Origin: Cryoendolithus antarcticus
Taxonomy: Eukaryota; Ascomycota; Dothideomycetes; Cladosporiales; Cladosporiaceae
DNA: 64,000 bases
Assembly (NCBI GenBank): GCA_002077065.1
Contig: NAJO01000036.1
Coordinates: forward strand, 62,001 to 126,000
Direction of reading: 5' to 3'
The notes under the pieces were generated by a model. It ran no database searches. It was not told where the DNA came from and was given only the letters and a program-made list of their open reading frames with translations. Numbering within the stretch: position 1 is the stretch's first letter; each line of letters begins with the position of its first letter. A program made the translations under genes and the position numbers. Below are positions 11,864 to 22,198 of the stretch, piece after piece.

Positions 11864-13532
11864 CTAGGCCTTAGTATTCACCTGGGCGCTCTTAGCCGCA
11901 ATGCCAAAGCTCTCGTTGCCGCCGTTGAAGACCGCAAAGTACTGCTTCAGCAAGACATCCCCGAAGATCTGGATTCCACCACCTCCGTTGCCTTGAACCC
12001 CACCGAAACACGTGCCCTGTCCAACCTCCGCGAACGTGATATCGCTGCCAGGAATCGTGGCGATGAAGCCGCTGCTCCCGATTTGGACGCCGAAATCAGG
12101 TACTTGAGCACTGCATGGATAAACATATCCGCCAGCGGTGCGTGAGAGCTGGGAGCCTTGAACTTGCGCGTAGAAAGCCTGTGCGACATTGTCGTCAACC
12201 AGCAGGAGCGAGGTGCCGGTATCTGCAATGGCGGTGCTGGCACCAGAGTTCTGGTAGGTCGTACCGCCGATGCTGTAGGCTGTAGAGGCGAATTCCCAAA
12301 AACCGTTGCTGGAATCGACAGGGGTGACGTGTAGCATACCAGTGTATTTCGTCGTATCGACTCTACCGAATTCATACGTGCCAGCAGCGTCGTCCTCGAG
12401 ATCTGCCGTGAACACCGGTTGATCCAATTTCGGTAGGACAGATTCGAAGAAAGTCTTCTGAGGTTGCGGCTCGATTGTGTTGATTTTCGAGAAGCCAAGG
12501 CCAAGGAGTCCATCGTTGTTCACGTCCGAGACAAAGGAGGAGGACACCTTTGTGGCGATCTCGACTGCTTGACGAGACGCGGTCGCGCCTCCAACCTCTA
12601 CTACATCGAATCCGACTGTACCTGACGCGCCACTGCCATCGCCGTACATGATTTGCCAAGAAGCGCCAGGGTAGTCTTCCCATGTTGAGCTCTTAGAGGG
12701 ATCGAACGCGGCGTGCTGGCCAATCGACGACGATGAAAGGGAGGTACTGAAGACCCAGCTGTGATGATGTCAGTATCACGTGTCTGCGGCTCTCCAAGAA
12801 TAAGTATATGCTCCTATGCTACTATAACAGTAACTGCGACAGTGGAAACACCATCATCGTGTCTATGAGAGTGTGATGCTTAGAGCAAAGGTCCCTGAGT
12901 CTGTTGTCTCTCACAGAGGCGACGTTGGCATTCCGACTGTTGCAGGTATTGTCATAGTAGCACAGAAGCATACGGTGGTATCTTGGAGACACAAAGGTGT
13001 GAAGCGAGGCAAGGAAGTCTCACAGATCAGCAGAGCCAGTGTCGAAGTCGAGGTTCAGCGTTTGGCCACCAATTGAGACAGGCGAGAGGTACTCGGACTC
13101 GTTCGGCTCAGGAGTGGCAGATACCTCGCCATTCTCTTGCTCAGATGCACCAGCAGCGGCGCTCGTCGTAGCAGCAGGGGCGGCTGTGGTGGTCCGAGTG
13201 AGAGACGCAGCATCCTGGTTATTTGCACTGCTCGTCGCTGCAGCACTGGTAGCTGGCGCGGGTGGGGCAGGGGCAGGTGCAGGGTCAGCGCCATTGCTGT
13301 CTGGGTTGCCGAGGGTGAACGTCTGTCCCGAAGGCGTAATGAAGGTGATCGACCAGTTGTACTTTCGGTAGGCCCGCTCCATGGTCTTCAGTGGGTTGCG
13401 AGTAGCGCCCTTGCGGCCGCGAGCCTGCGCTGAGAACGTGCCAATATGGCCCGAATGATGCTTCCTTGGTGTCGGCGCCGCGAGGGCAACCGCCGCCAGG
13501 ACGGCAAAAAGGAAGAGGAGGACGCGTTGCAT
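11864..13532 (-). CDS. Secreted pepsin-like aspartic endopeptidase (aspergillopepsin type)
   Basis: The protein has 467 residues in two exons, 13024-13532 and 11864-12758. A hydrophobic signal peptide ([20 protein letters not shown]) is followed by a propeptide with [21 protein letters not shown], then an Ala/Pro/Thr-rich linker. The A1 peptidase domain has catalytic DTG at 164-166 ([10 protein letters not shown]), the flap MYGDGS at about 207-212 and the second catalytic DTG at 349-351 ([10 protein letters not shown]). Cys pairs typical of the family surround PCSAQVP and GTCFGG. It should be exported and cleave protein at acid pH. The single intron (12759-13023) splits the Leu codon after the first active site and is 265 bp, four to five times the usual size here, because it contains the foldback element at 12791-12990. 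No GPI signal is seen at the C-terminus. Confidence 0.93.
12791..12990. mobile_element. Foldback/MITE-like element inside the protease intron
   Basis: This is a 200 bp near-palindrome. Left arm 12791-12843 and right arm 12936-12990 form an imperfect terminal inverted repeat of about 53 bp; both outer ends read TCTCCAAGA toward the centre. The inner halves (12844-12872 and 12907-12935) continue to pair more weakly, so most of the element could fold into one hairpin. There is no ORF, as in non-autonomous DNA elements. Removing it leaves an intron of about 65 bp, normal for this genome. A related copy lies at 4605-4818. I could not find a convincing target-site duplication. Confidence 0.75.
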
Positions 13533-14607
13533 ATTCTCAGTGAACCACCTTGTTGGAGAGTGGTGATATATGCAGCACCGGAGTGGTATTTCAGTAGCCG
13601 CTCTGTCGATGAGAAGCAATGAACGTGGTTTGAGTATGAAAACGCCTGTCAAAGGCAGTCTGGTCGAAGGTTGTTCTGAATGAATGTCGAGGATCAAATG
13701 TGCGGGTCCTAGGCCGCGAGTTGAATTGAACGAATGAAGTATTGCAGTAAGTGAGGGAGCTCGAGTGGCAAGGGAAGAAACGATGGTGAGTGAGAGATTG
13801 TGTAGTGTGCGGCCGTCCGAGGTTGTTCGACGTTTGTGTGATCATGAAACACGGGTAAAGACTCGCCAAGCAGCCACACGCGTCCGGCCGGGCAGGCGCG
13901 AAGGAGAGGGCCTATCATGGAAGTTGTACGAGGGGAGTGTGATTTACTTACTGGTGATTTGTAGGGTGGTTCGAGACGATCAACTCCGCTGCTGTGGATT
14001 GAGCAATTCTACTCACCAGGACTGCCGCTATGAAAGCGCTTCGTCAGCGACACTTTACTGTTCTGACACCAGCAGTGGAGACCAGCACTGTTGCACAATC
14101 GCCCCGTCTCGTCCTGACACCCGCCCCTGATCACCACCATGACACACTGGCGGCAACTCGCATACAATGACACAGCGGTCGCGCAATCGGTCTCCTGCAT
14201 CAGAAGATGTCATAATTCGCCTCTCCGGCCGCGAGTAAAGCAGCCCAGATCTGGGAGTGGAGGTCTCGAAATCTCAGCTTCAGACACATCTCGGCAAACT
14301 CTCGGAAAGCGCCTTGTTTCGGTGAAGGAGCGACGAAGCAAATCGGAGGTTTGAGACGTGGAAGTTTGAGGTCGAGATTCTAGCGCGGCGTCTGCGGGTC
14401 AGCCGGATCTCCACATCTCTGAAACGAGTGAATCCCTTTGCTGGAAACGACGATCGAGTGGTGGCTTGGCATTACGGCAGCCGAATAGCACCGACTTCGC
14501 CTCCATAGAACACATTGGCAGGGTGAAGACGGCAGTAACAGATAATTGCGAGTGATGTCAGGTAAGCTTTCATTTCATCATTCGGTCATGTACACCGCTC
14601 TCATCAT
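13533..14607. other. Intergenic, protease promoter and ADH 3' flank
   Basis: This is the upstream region of the protease. I see no supportable gene, RNA or repeat; the ORFs present are short, start poorly and lack coding bias. Confidence 0.5.
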
Positions 14608-15840
14608 CTACTTCGACGTGTCCAAGACGTAGCGTCCAGCAATCTTGCCCTCGTGCATGAGGTCGTACACCTTCTGCAACTCGGACAGGCCGACGGTCTT
14701 GTATGGGACCTTGATCAGGCCACGGCGGTAGAACTCGAGTGCCTCGGAGGTGTCCTTGCGGTTGCCAACGTATGAGCCCTTGATGGTGATCATCTTGATG
14801 ACGGACTCGAAGACGGGCGCGCGCAGATAGGCGCCGGCGGGAAGACCGATGCAGATGACAGTACCGCGCGGGCGGACGTACTGGTGAGAAGTTAGTGAGT
14901 GTTCTTAGCAGAAGGAGAGGGGAGTGGGTATAGCTCACCTCAGCGGCTTGCTGGAATGGCTTCTCGTTCACGGCGACGAGGATGACGGCGTGGGGACCAA
15001 GGCCCTGGAAAAGGTGTCAGCATTGATGCTCGTCATAGTCAGACAATCAGGCCAAACACTCACATCCTCAGTAGCAGCCTGCACATCCTTGACGACGTTC
15101 TTGCTGGTGGCAAAGTCGATGAACGCGTGCGAACCAAGCTCCTCGAGACACATCTTCTTCTTCTCCTCACCGCTGTCGATGGCGATCGTGCGAAGACCCA
15201 TAGCCTTGGCGTACTGCTGTGCGAGGGAGCCGAGCCCACCACCGGCACCGACGATGGCGACGGTCTGACCGGGCCTAGCACCGGACTCCTTCAACCCCTT
15301 GTAGACGGTGATACCGGCGCAGAGCACGGGTGAGATGGCATCAAGGGGAATCTCCTTGGGGATGCGTGCAACGTGTGCACCCTTTGCAATGGCGTATTGC
15401 TGGAAGGAGCCGTCGACTGTGTAGCCTGAGAGAAGCGCCTTCGCGCAGAGTGGCTCATCTGAGGAGGCATTAGTATCTTGATGGAATTAAAATGAATGTT
15501 TCTGGGACTGACCTGATTGCTGGCAGAAGTCACATGCCAAGCAGCTGCCGTTGATCCACTTCACACCAGCGTGGTCGCCAATCTCGATGTCCTGCACTAA
15601 GTCGCCCTTTGCCACCACAATACCGGCACCCTCATGGCCTCCGACGAGAGGAAGCTTGGTGGGCAGCGGCCAGTCACCGTTGACAGCGTGGAGATCAGTG
15701 TGGCAGACACCGGAGAACTTGATGTTGACAAGGACCTCGTCTGGGCCGGGCTTCTGGACTGGGATCTGCTTGTACTCGACTGGCCCGCCAGTCTTCTCAA
15801 TGACCTGCGCCCATTGCTTCTCGGGGATGTTCTGAGACAT
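14608..15840 (-). CDS. ADH1: Zinc-dependent alcohol dehydrogenase (yeast ADH1-type)
   Basis: The protein has 353 residues in four exons: 15513-15840, 15064-15458, 14939-15004 and 14608-14880. The introns are 54, 59 and 58 bp. It is a cytosolic NAD-dependent alcohol/acetaldehyde dehydrogenase of the fungal tetrameric ADH family. Catalytic zinc ligands are in SGVCHTDLH and GGHEGAG. The structural zinc loop is [15 protein letters not shown], interrupted by intron 1 after the second Q-S. The Rossmann motif [18 protein letters not shown] precedes IAIDSGEEK, where the acidic residue favours NAD. The C-terminus [13 protein letters not shown] is typical of the family. Exon 3 is only 66 nt. The ATG gives [12 protein letters not shown], the expected fungal start. 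Confidence 0.96.
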
Positions 15841-17529
15841 GTTGATGCAGTGTAGGAAATTTGGATGAATGTGGATGTTGTAGAATGACAAGTACACGAT
15901 GCTGCTTGCGAGAAAGAAGTGGATGAAGGAAGAAAAGAAGGAGACACTGACCAGCCCTTCAACTTATCTGTAGTCCTTGACTTCCTGTTCGTAACCCCAC
16001 ATCGATGCGAGGCCCAAAGGAGGGGGAGAGGGAGATCGTCGACGCGAGACGCGTCTGGATCCCCTCGGCCGCGATGTCCGGGTCCATGGAGTGCCTAGCA
16101 ACGCGGCGTCCAGTGGTAGGTCGAGGTGGAGCTAGTGAGCTCTACTCCATGCGCGCGTGTCAGCCTGGGCAGCGTCTTACCCAATTTCGTGTCCAGTGCA
16201 AGTAGCTGAGCTGTTCCCTGGCAGCCCTGCATGGACACTAGGCGCTGTAGTTTGTGATACTCCAAGGGCAGGGCTGTGGTAGGCTCGGTGCGCCGGCTTG
16301 ACAGCTACCATTGGCAGGGTGGCATCGACGAGAGCTCAAGGCTTGCGTGCGGCACAGATCGTGTTGCTGTGCATCTAGGAGCAGCGTATGTTGTTTGGCG
16401 TACGGCCATGCGGGGAAGAGCTCTTTTGTGACGCTCTCGGACACACCGGGCCATCGCATGAGATCTGATGTAGGGATTTCGCAGGGGTTCTCTCAGTGCG
16501 CCTGCTCGCAACCGACCTTGCGAGACAGTGGAAGTGAGCGCATGTATGCACCAGCCAGTGCTAATGATTGCGTGTTAGTAGCCAGATGTGGTCCTCGTCG
16601 AGTATTGCTGGGCCCTCATACATGGGTGGATGGAAGGAGTGGCTCTGTTCATCAGCTGCTTGGAAGGCAAAATGGGTTTGCATTTGAGTTTGCGGGGGTG
16701 GAGAATCCCGTCACTTCCCGCTGCTGCCGTTTTACCGACTGCTGCGCGTCGTTTACACGTCCACAATCCCTTGCAGCTTGACCGGGCGGGCGAAAGGGCG
16801 GATCCAGGAGTGGACAGCTCAGAGCTCCAACGCCGTTGTCGTGCAGATCCCGTCCGCAGCGGTGGCTTGGACGAAAGGCTCAGTTCATCGGCATTGCGGG
16901 CCAGGTGGTGCGCAGCGAACGGAAGATCCAGAGATCGCGCACTGCCAATAGGATGGCATGAAGAGAGACTGTAGCTGTCGCGCGTCTGGAGAGGTAGGAT
17001 CTACGACGAAAAGGAGTACATTGCCTTCTATGTGCTCGACCTGTCAACTATGGGCACCCCAAATGGCTGGACCTCGATAGCGCCCGATTACCAAAGCGAA
17101 TGAAGCCACTTCATACGCGCATCGAAGAGACTGCGCTCTGCTCATCGGATTCTGCGAAACGCTTCAGGCCCAAGAGATCGCTTTCACTACGCTCTGAGCG
17201 CACCGTGCCGCTTATACGCCCAAGTTACTGGCTTTGCCTTAGGCTCAGAGACCTGCCCCAAGTGGCACGTGAACGGGCTTCTCCCGACTCGGAACTCTGA
17301 ATGCCACCACGGCATTCAAAAACATGGTCGCACATTTGAGGCAGTCCGAGGTCATACATTGGAGGTACCTCAAGTTGTGATATAGTGCGGTGTCATCTGC
17401 AATGTAAGTTCAAGGACAGGTACACTACCCACTTAACTCAAACTTGTCCCGGCTTTGGCCATCGTGCAGCTCTCCCCTAGGCATTGCTTGAGGTGCCTCG
17501 CAGCGTCGGCAGATTTGCAATTCATTTTC
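15841..17529. other. Long intergenic stretch with no supportable gene
   Basis: These 1.7 kb lie between ADH and the membrane-protein gene. ORFs reach about 156 codons (16311-16781, plus) but are Cys/Arg/Ser-rich with irregular composition and no recognisable domain, so I do not call them. I see no RNA gene or clear repeat. Confidence 0.45.
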
Positions 17530-18033
17530 TCACTGCACTTTCTTGACATTCTCAATTCCCTCCATCCAGCCAGGGCCAGGCTTGACAAACAGGAAAAATG
17601 CCCGCATTCCCAGAAATGCACTCATAGCCATAACCCCGACAGCCAACGCCCGGTCACTAAATCCACTCTCTCCATTAACAATCTGCATCGCCATCACAGC
17701 CCCCAAGGTCGCCTCACAGGCTCCGAGCGTCGTGTACGCCATCCGCCTCCCCGCGGCAGCTCTCGGCACATGCGGTACAGACAGCAGCAGGGGCACTGTC
17801 AGACCAAGAGTGATTGCACCGAACCATTGCGTCAGGACTACCGCGGCGGGCGTGATGTCTGAGGGCGAGCGGACGAGGAAGGAGAGGGCGAATTCTGGAG
17901 CGAGCATTATGGGGATGGCGGTAGAGATATTTATGGCAGACTCGCCGAGGAGAAAGTAGCGGAAGAGGCGGACGCCGTTGAAGGTTGGGCGGTGGTCGGA
18001 GGATGATGTAGAGGCAACGGACGGATGGGACAT
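17530..18033 (-). CDS. Small integral membrane protein of unknown function
   Basis: A single 167-codon exon starting with ATG at 18033. I do not recognise the family. Four hydrophobic segments are visible: about residues 30-50 (ESAINISTAIPIMLAPEF), 65-86 (VVLTQWFGAITLGLTVPLLL), 98-117 (TLGACEATLGAVMAMQI) and 130-150 (ALAVGVMAMSAFLGMRAF). The N-terminus is Ser-rich and polar, and a short tail ends in basic NVKKVQ. Consistent codon usage and clean hydrophobic periodicity argue for a real gene. It is divergent from the DDHD phospholipase gene 509 bp away, but this is not evidence of a shared role. Confidence 0.75.
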   Translation of the reverse strand: MSHPSVASTSSSDHRPTFNGVRLFRYFLLGESAINISTAIPIMLAPEFALSFLVRSPSDITPAAVVLTQWFGAITLGLTVPLLLSVPHVPRAAAGRRMAYTTLGACEATLGAVMAMQIVNGESGFSDRALAVGVMAMSAFLGMRAFFLFVKPGPGWMEGIENVKKVQ

Positions 18034-18542
18034 GGCGGCGAGTGCTGTATTGTTGAACGTTGGCTGGGTGTCCGTAATTTTTGAGGCTAGAGAGGGTTGG
18101 AATCCTGCAGGGTGCGATGCTACAGAAGTCTTATAATCTCAAACGGCGATTCTGATCATCATGTCCTGGCTATCCACGTACAATCATGCCGTCACTTTCA
18201 GATTGTTGATTATGATGTCAGACCTGGTGGTTTGTCGCGCCTCAGCGCGTGTTGGCTATGGCCCCTAAAATACCATACGCGGAATCGGAATTTCGACTCA
18301 CAATGCCTATGGCTCGAGTGGGAGCAGTCATTTTCGCAGCGCAAATGTACAGCTAACAGGTTGGACTGGCGAAGTGCTGGAGTCGCATGGGGAGGACCTG
18401 ACACTGGGAAGAACAGGCAACCGCGATCTGGACAGCACATACGTATGCCGGGTTCGTAGTTCAGACAGCGTGGTATAGTAAACAGCGAGGACCGTACTGG
18501 CTATACAAAACGCTGTGAATTCACTACGAGCAAAGAGCTTGC
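18034..18542. other. Divergent intergenic region
   Basis: About 0.5 kb lies between the start codons of the membrane protein and the phospholipase, presumably with both promoters. No distinct motif or gene was identified. An upstream exon of the phospholipase could be hidden here. Confidence 0.4.
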
Positions 18543-21290
18543 ATGATGGCTGCCCAGAATGCAGCGAGCGAGTACATACGTCAAGTCCTTCACCACACAG
18601 GGCCACCTCCGCCCATACAGGCCAGATTCTTTTACGCTGCGGGTGGCATACTTATTGATGATCCGCTGTCTCCATTGCCGCCACCAGCCAGCGGTAGTGT
18701 GCCATCGAAGCAACCGCCCAAGCCGTTCTCGGTGTATGACAATACCGCACTTGACAAGGCATGGCATGAGCTCCGGAGGAAACTCTTGGAGTATCGAGAG
18801 GAACATGGCGAGAAGGGCGAGATGCATGGTCAAAGGCGGGATAGCAGAGAGGCCAGAGATGGGAAGCGGACCAGCGGATCGAAACCGTCGACACCACGGG
18901 CGAAGGCAGGGGCTGTGGCGACGTCAAGTCTCAGTCAGTACGATGGGCACTTGGAGCCTGAGCATGAGTCCGAGCAATTAGATGGTCCTTCTTCACTGGT
19001 GCTCGAGGTCGGCCAAGAGCCCACCACGACGGGCACGCCTTTCATAAGAGCACCTTTGCGGAAGAAGCTAAGAACACTGGACCCGGAGTCAAGGCAAGCT
19101 AGCAAGAGCCGTGCTTCGCGGCCCAAACCACACACGCACGACACGTATCAGTGGGATGATCCATCTCATCTCGCCGAACATAGTCCGGTACGTCAAGAGC
19201 ACATTCAGGAGAAAGGACCCACGGACCAGATCGCCGTAGGCATATCGCGACTACATCAGGTCGAGATGCCAGACTTACAGATGTGTCCGATCTACTGGCA
19301 GCCAGTCAATGATATCGCCAAGGTAGTGCGTGGGACTTGGTTCTACCAAGACACCATGCTCCCTGTGGAGACGTCGGTTGCGAACATGCTCGAAGCCGGT
19401 TACGTAGAATTACAAGTATGGACGCAAACTTGGAAAGACGAGCTCACCTCTGCTGTCGAGGTCGGTGCTCTCGGTGAGATGAAGGTAGTCCATATGCTGT
19501 GGCCGGAAAAGGTGACTGCGAAGTCCAAGGCTGCTGCAAGAGCAAAAAGGGACAGCAGTCGACCGAGTACTGCAAACCGTGAAAATCTCCTTCGGACAGT
19601 CGTCACCAATCTTGCTGAAGCTATTCCTGAGACTGAGGAGGATCAGCGGGAGCTAGCTGTCGAGGCTGCTTGTGACTTGATTGATATATCCTCTGGCGCA
19701 GGTGGAAGCGACAACAAGGCTCTCGGCGGAAGCATCTGGGGTAGACAAGGTACTATACGCAACTACGACGATCATGGCGTACTATATGCCAATGCCAAGG
19801 AAGCTCGCATACTTAAGCCTACATTGCTACCATCTGCCTATTATGGCCGAAGACCTCTTGCGAACTACATTCGCAAAGGCCACAAACTAGGGATCCCTGT
19901 AGTACGAGGCTTCGATCAAGCCGCTTGGCACAAGCTTCACCCGTCTCCTGAGAAGACTGATATGCAGAAGAAAGCTGAGGCAGGCACATCCACGTCTGCT
20001 TCTGGCGCGCCCAGTCCAGCGAGGAGAAAGACCGATCCCAATCTCGCTCTTTCGGAGCGACCGCAGGTCACTGACTTGATTCTCGTGATACACGGCATCG
20101 GCCAGAAGCTATCCGAGCGCATGGAATCCTACCACTTCACTCACGCCATCAACGCGTTTCGGCGAGAACTTAATGTCGAAGTCGGCGGCAAGGAGTGCAA
20201 GAGCCGATTTCGCACGGGTATGGGAGGCATCATGTGTCTGCCTGTCAACTGGCGGGGCAGCCTGACTTTCGAAGAAGGCGGCTATCGAGACGAGCACGAC
20301 CCAGCTTACAACGACTTCAATTTGAACGATATCACGCCGGACACGCTCCCAAGTGTGCGTGGCATCGTCTCCGATGTTATGCTAGACATTCCCTACTACA
20401 TGTCGCATCACCAGCCCAAGATGATCGCCGCCGTTATCAGCGAAGCTAATCGAGTCTACAAGCTCTGGTGTCTCAATAACCCCGGCTTCTCGCAAGACGG
20501 CCGAGTCCATCTCATCGCGCACTCTTTGGGCTCGGTGATAGCAATCGACATCCTCTCTAAGCAGCCCACGCACATCCCACCGCACCTCTCCGACCCAACG
20601 CAGGTAGATCTGAGCGCCACACCACCAGTAGATCATCTCCTGTTCAACACCCACAACCTCATCACGGCCGGCTCGCCTGCGGGTTTCTTCCTCCTCCTCC
20701 GCAAAGCTCAACTGCTCCCTCGCATGGACAGCACCTCTAGCGCCGCTCTTCAAGACCCGACCGCCCTCAGTGAGACCATCTGCGGCCACCAAGGCCAGTA
20801 CGGATGCATAGCGGTGGAGAACATCTACAACATCATCAACGGCTACGACCCTGTGGCCTATCGTATAAATGCCGCCGTGGACGCCACCTACTCCGCGTCT
20901 CTCCGCAAAGCGTTCGTGCCCAACGCTTCCTCGTCCTGGCTCTCGTACTTCTCCGGCTCAGCCAAGTCAACGTCCGCCCAGCCTACAGCACCTCCGCTTC
21001 CTCGATTGCCAAGCCAAGTCGAGCTCGAGACGCATGACTTCACGCGCGAGGAAATTGCGGAGAAACGGATGTTGCTACTAAACGACAACGGGCAGATTGA
21101 CTTCTTCGTCCGCTATGGAGGGGGGCCGCTGGAGATCCAGTATCTGACTATGTTGGGTGCGCATAGCAGTTATTGGTATATCAAGGACTTTGTGAGGTTT
21201 CTGGTGGTGGAGACTGGGAGGGAGGCTGGGAGGGCGGGGACGGTGGAGGGCATGAGGGCTCTGAAGAGTAAGGCGGCGCTTGGGCAGTGA
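18543..21290 (+). CDS. DDHD-domain phospholipase A1-like protein
   Basis: A 915-residue single ORF related to the intracellular phosphatidic-acid-preferring phospholipase A1 family (yeast YOR022C, mammalian DDHD1/2). It should hydrolyse phospholipids at organelle membranes. The N-terminal part holds FFYAAGGILIDDPLSPLPPP and a Ser/Lys-rich variable insert. A WWE-like segment with WYQ-type aromatic residues (about 255-310) follows. The lipase core reads LILVIHGIGQKLSERMES, and the nucleophile elbow AHSLGS has Ser at about 661. The DDHD region contains LITAGSPAGFF, NGYDPVAYRIN and, near the end, IDFFVRYGGG...YLTMLGAHSSYWYIKDFVRFL, which supplies the Asp and His residues of the metal-like DDHD signature. 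Two ATGs are adjacent (18543, 18546). A short upstream exon cannot be excluded. Confidence 0.92.
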   Translation: MMAAQNAASEYIRQVLHHTGPPPPIQARFFYAAGGILIDDPLSPLPPPASGSVPSKQPPKPFSVYDNTALDKAWHELRRKLLEYREEHGEKGEMHGQRRDSREARDGKRTSGSKPSTPRAKAGAVATSSLSQYDGHLEPEHESEQLDGPSSLVLEVGQEPTTTGTPFIRAPLRKKLRTLDPESRQASKSRASRPKPHTHDTYQWDDPSHLAEHSPVRQEHIQEKGPTDQIAVGISRLHQVEMPDLQMCPIYWQPVNDIAKVVRGTWFYQDTMLPVETSVANMLEAGYVELQVWTQTWKDELTSAVEVGALGEMKVVHMLWPEKVTAKSKAAARAKRDSSRPSTANRENLLRTVVTNLAEAIPETEEDQRELAVEAACDLIDISSGAGGSDNKALGGSIWGRQGTIRNYDDHGVLYANAKEARILKPTLLPSAYYGRRPLANYIRKGHKLGIPVVRGFDQAAWHKLHPSPEKTDMQKKAEAGTSTSASGAPSPARRKTDPNLALSERPQVTDLILVIHGIGQKLSERMESYHFTHAINAFRRELNVEVGGKECKSRFRTGMGGIMCLPVNWRGSLTFEEGGYRDEHDPAYNDFNLNDITPDTLPSVRGIVSDVMLDIPYYMSHHQPKMIAAVISEANRVYKLWCLNNPGFSQDGRVHLIAHSLGSVIAIDILSKQPTHIPPHLSDPTQVDLSATPPVDHLLFNTHNLITAGSPAGFFLLLRKAQLLPRMDSTSSAALQDPTALSETICGHQGQYGCIAVENIYNIINGYDPVAYRINAAVDATYSASLRKAFVPNASSSWLSYFSGSAKSTSAQPTAPPLPRLPSQVELETHDFTREEIAEKRMLLLNDNGQIDFFVRYGGGPLEIQYLTMLGAHSSYWYIKDFVRFLVVETGREAGRAGTVEGMRALKSKAALGQ

Positions 21291-21668
21291 GAGTTCGCAA
21301 TCTTTGTGTCATAGCGTTATATCGAGTACCACATCAGTCTAGCATAGCTTCGATCCTATCTGAGGAATTTAGGTTAGGCACTTCTGGCAACCTTAGCTTG
21401 ATGCTCTAGGTCCAACCACATATATGATCGCCTGCAACACTACAAGCGGGTCTGTAGTCCTGCAGGCTCAGGTATGGCACAGCTAGACATCAGTGCGAAT
21501 GAGACGTGGGTTTTGTGATTCTATACCTGACTAATGCTACGGTATCGACTGAGAAGACTTCCCAAACGCCAAAACGCCTCCACGTGCCGCGTGGAAGCAT
21601 AAGCAGAATGTCCAGCTCCATGTAACGCCTCGAGCGCAGACTTTGTGCAGCTCAGAGCGCCCGCCGAA
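21291..21668. other. Intergenic
   Basis: 3' flank of the phospholipase gene. I see no gene or repeat in it. Confidence 0.4.
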
Positions 21669-22198
21669 ATGCGCAAGGTCACAGCGCCCGGATACCCAGG
21701 CAGCCAGTGATATCAGCAAGGTGCACGTTGAGAGGAAATCGCGGCAAGTCGGAATACTGGTTCGGGACCAAGAGGACCGATCAGAAGGTGGGTAAGAGAG
21801 CCATCGCTCTGGCCAACACTCAGGCCGGTGCCACTGCCGCCGCGGCTACGACCACGTCTGCCGATGTTGGTACCGATACTACCATCAACGACGGTACCGG
21901 CGCCGAGGCTCCCAGTTTTTCGACGGCCAACCACAAGACCATTGATACGTTGCTGCTTTCAGACGGGGCTGTCCAAGACGACGATATTGCTGTCAACTTC
22001 GATCTGCCGGACATCACTAACAACGCACCACTAGACCATGAGCTACTTGAAGATGCGCTCGGTCTTACTCCGGCTGAGCAATCTACCAAACGTACTCACG
22101 CAGAGATGCTGTGGACCGATGAGACGGATGTCGAGGCTGGGTTCGCAAGGGGGCAGCATGGGTCGGTTGGGAGACCGGCGAAGAAGCGCACTCGTTGA
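21669..22198 (+). pseudogene. Probable gene fragment; basic/acidic tail like that of family member 5
   Basis: An open frame runs from about 21707 to 22198 with strongly coding-like, C-ending codons, but it has no ATG. The nearest ATG (21669, MRKVTAPGYPGSQ) ends in TGA at 21708 in another frame. The frame reads SEYWFGTKRTDQKVGKRA, an Ala/Thr-rich stretch, the acidic IDTLLLSDGAVQDDDIAV, then TKRTHAEMLWTDETD and a basic PAKKRTR end. The last block resembles KKRKYDALEVPSDSEDD near the C-terminus of the 46.0-48.4 kb protein and KRKSYSDLEAYSDEDET at 49.0 kb. I infer a 5'-truncated copy of that family. It could also be the last exon of a gene whose first exons I cannot see. Confidence 0.4.

Noticed and set aside
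13023..13532. Aspartic protease as a pseudogene, because the frame stops right after the DTG
   Set aside because: A GT-AG intron (12759-13023) restores LWVFSTS in frame and the second exon has the flap and second DTG; the gene appears intact.
16311..16781. 156-codon plus-strand ORF in the ADH-membrane protein gap
   Set aside because: Cys/Arg/Ser-rich composition with no coding bias or recognisable motif.
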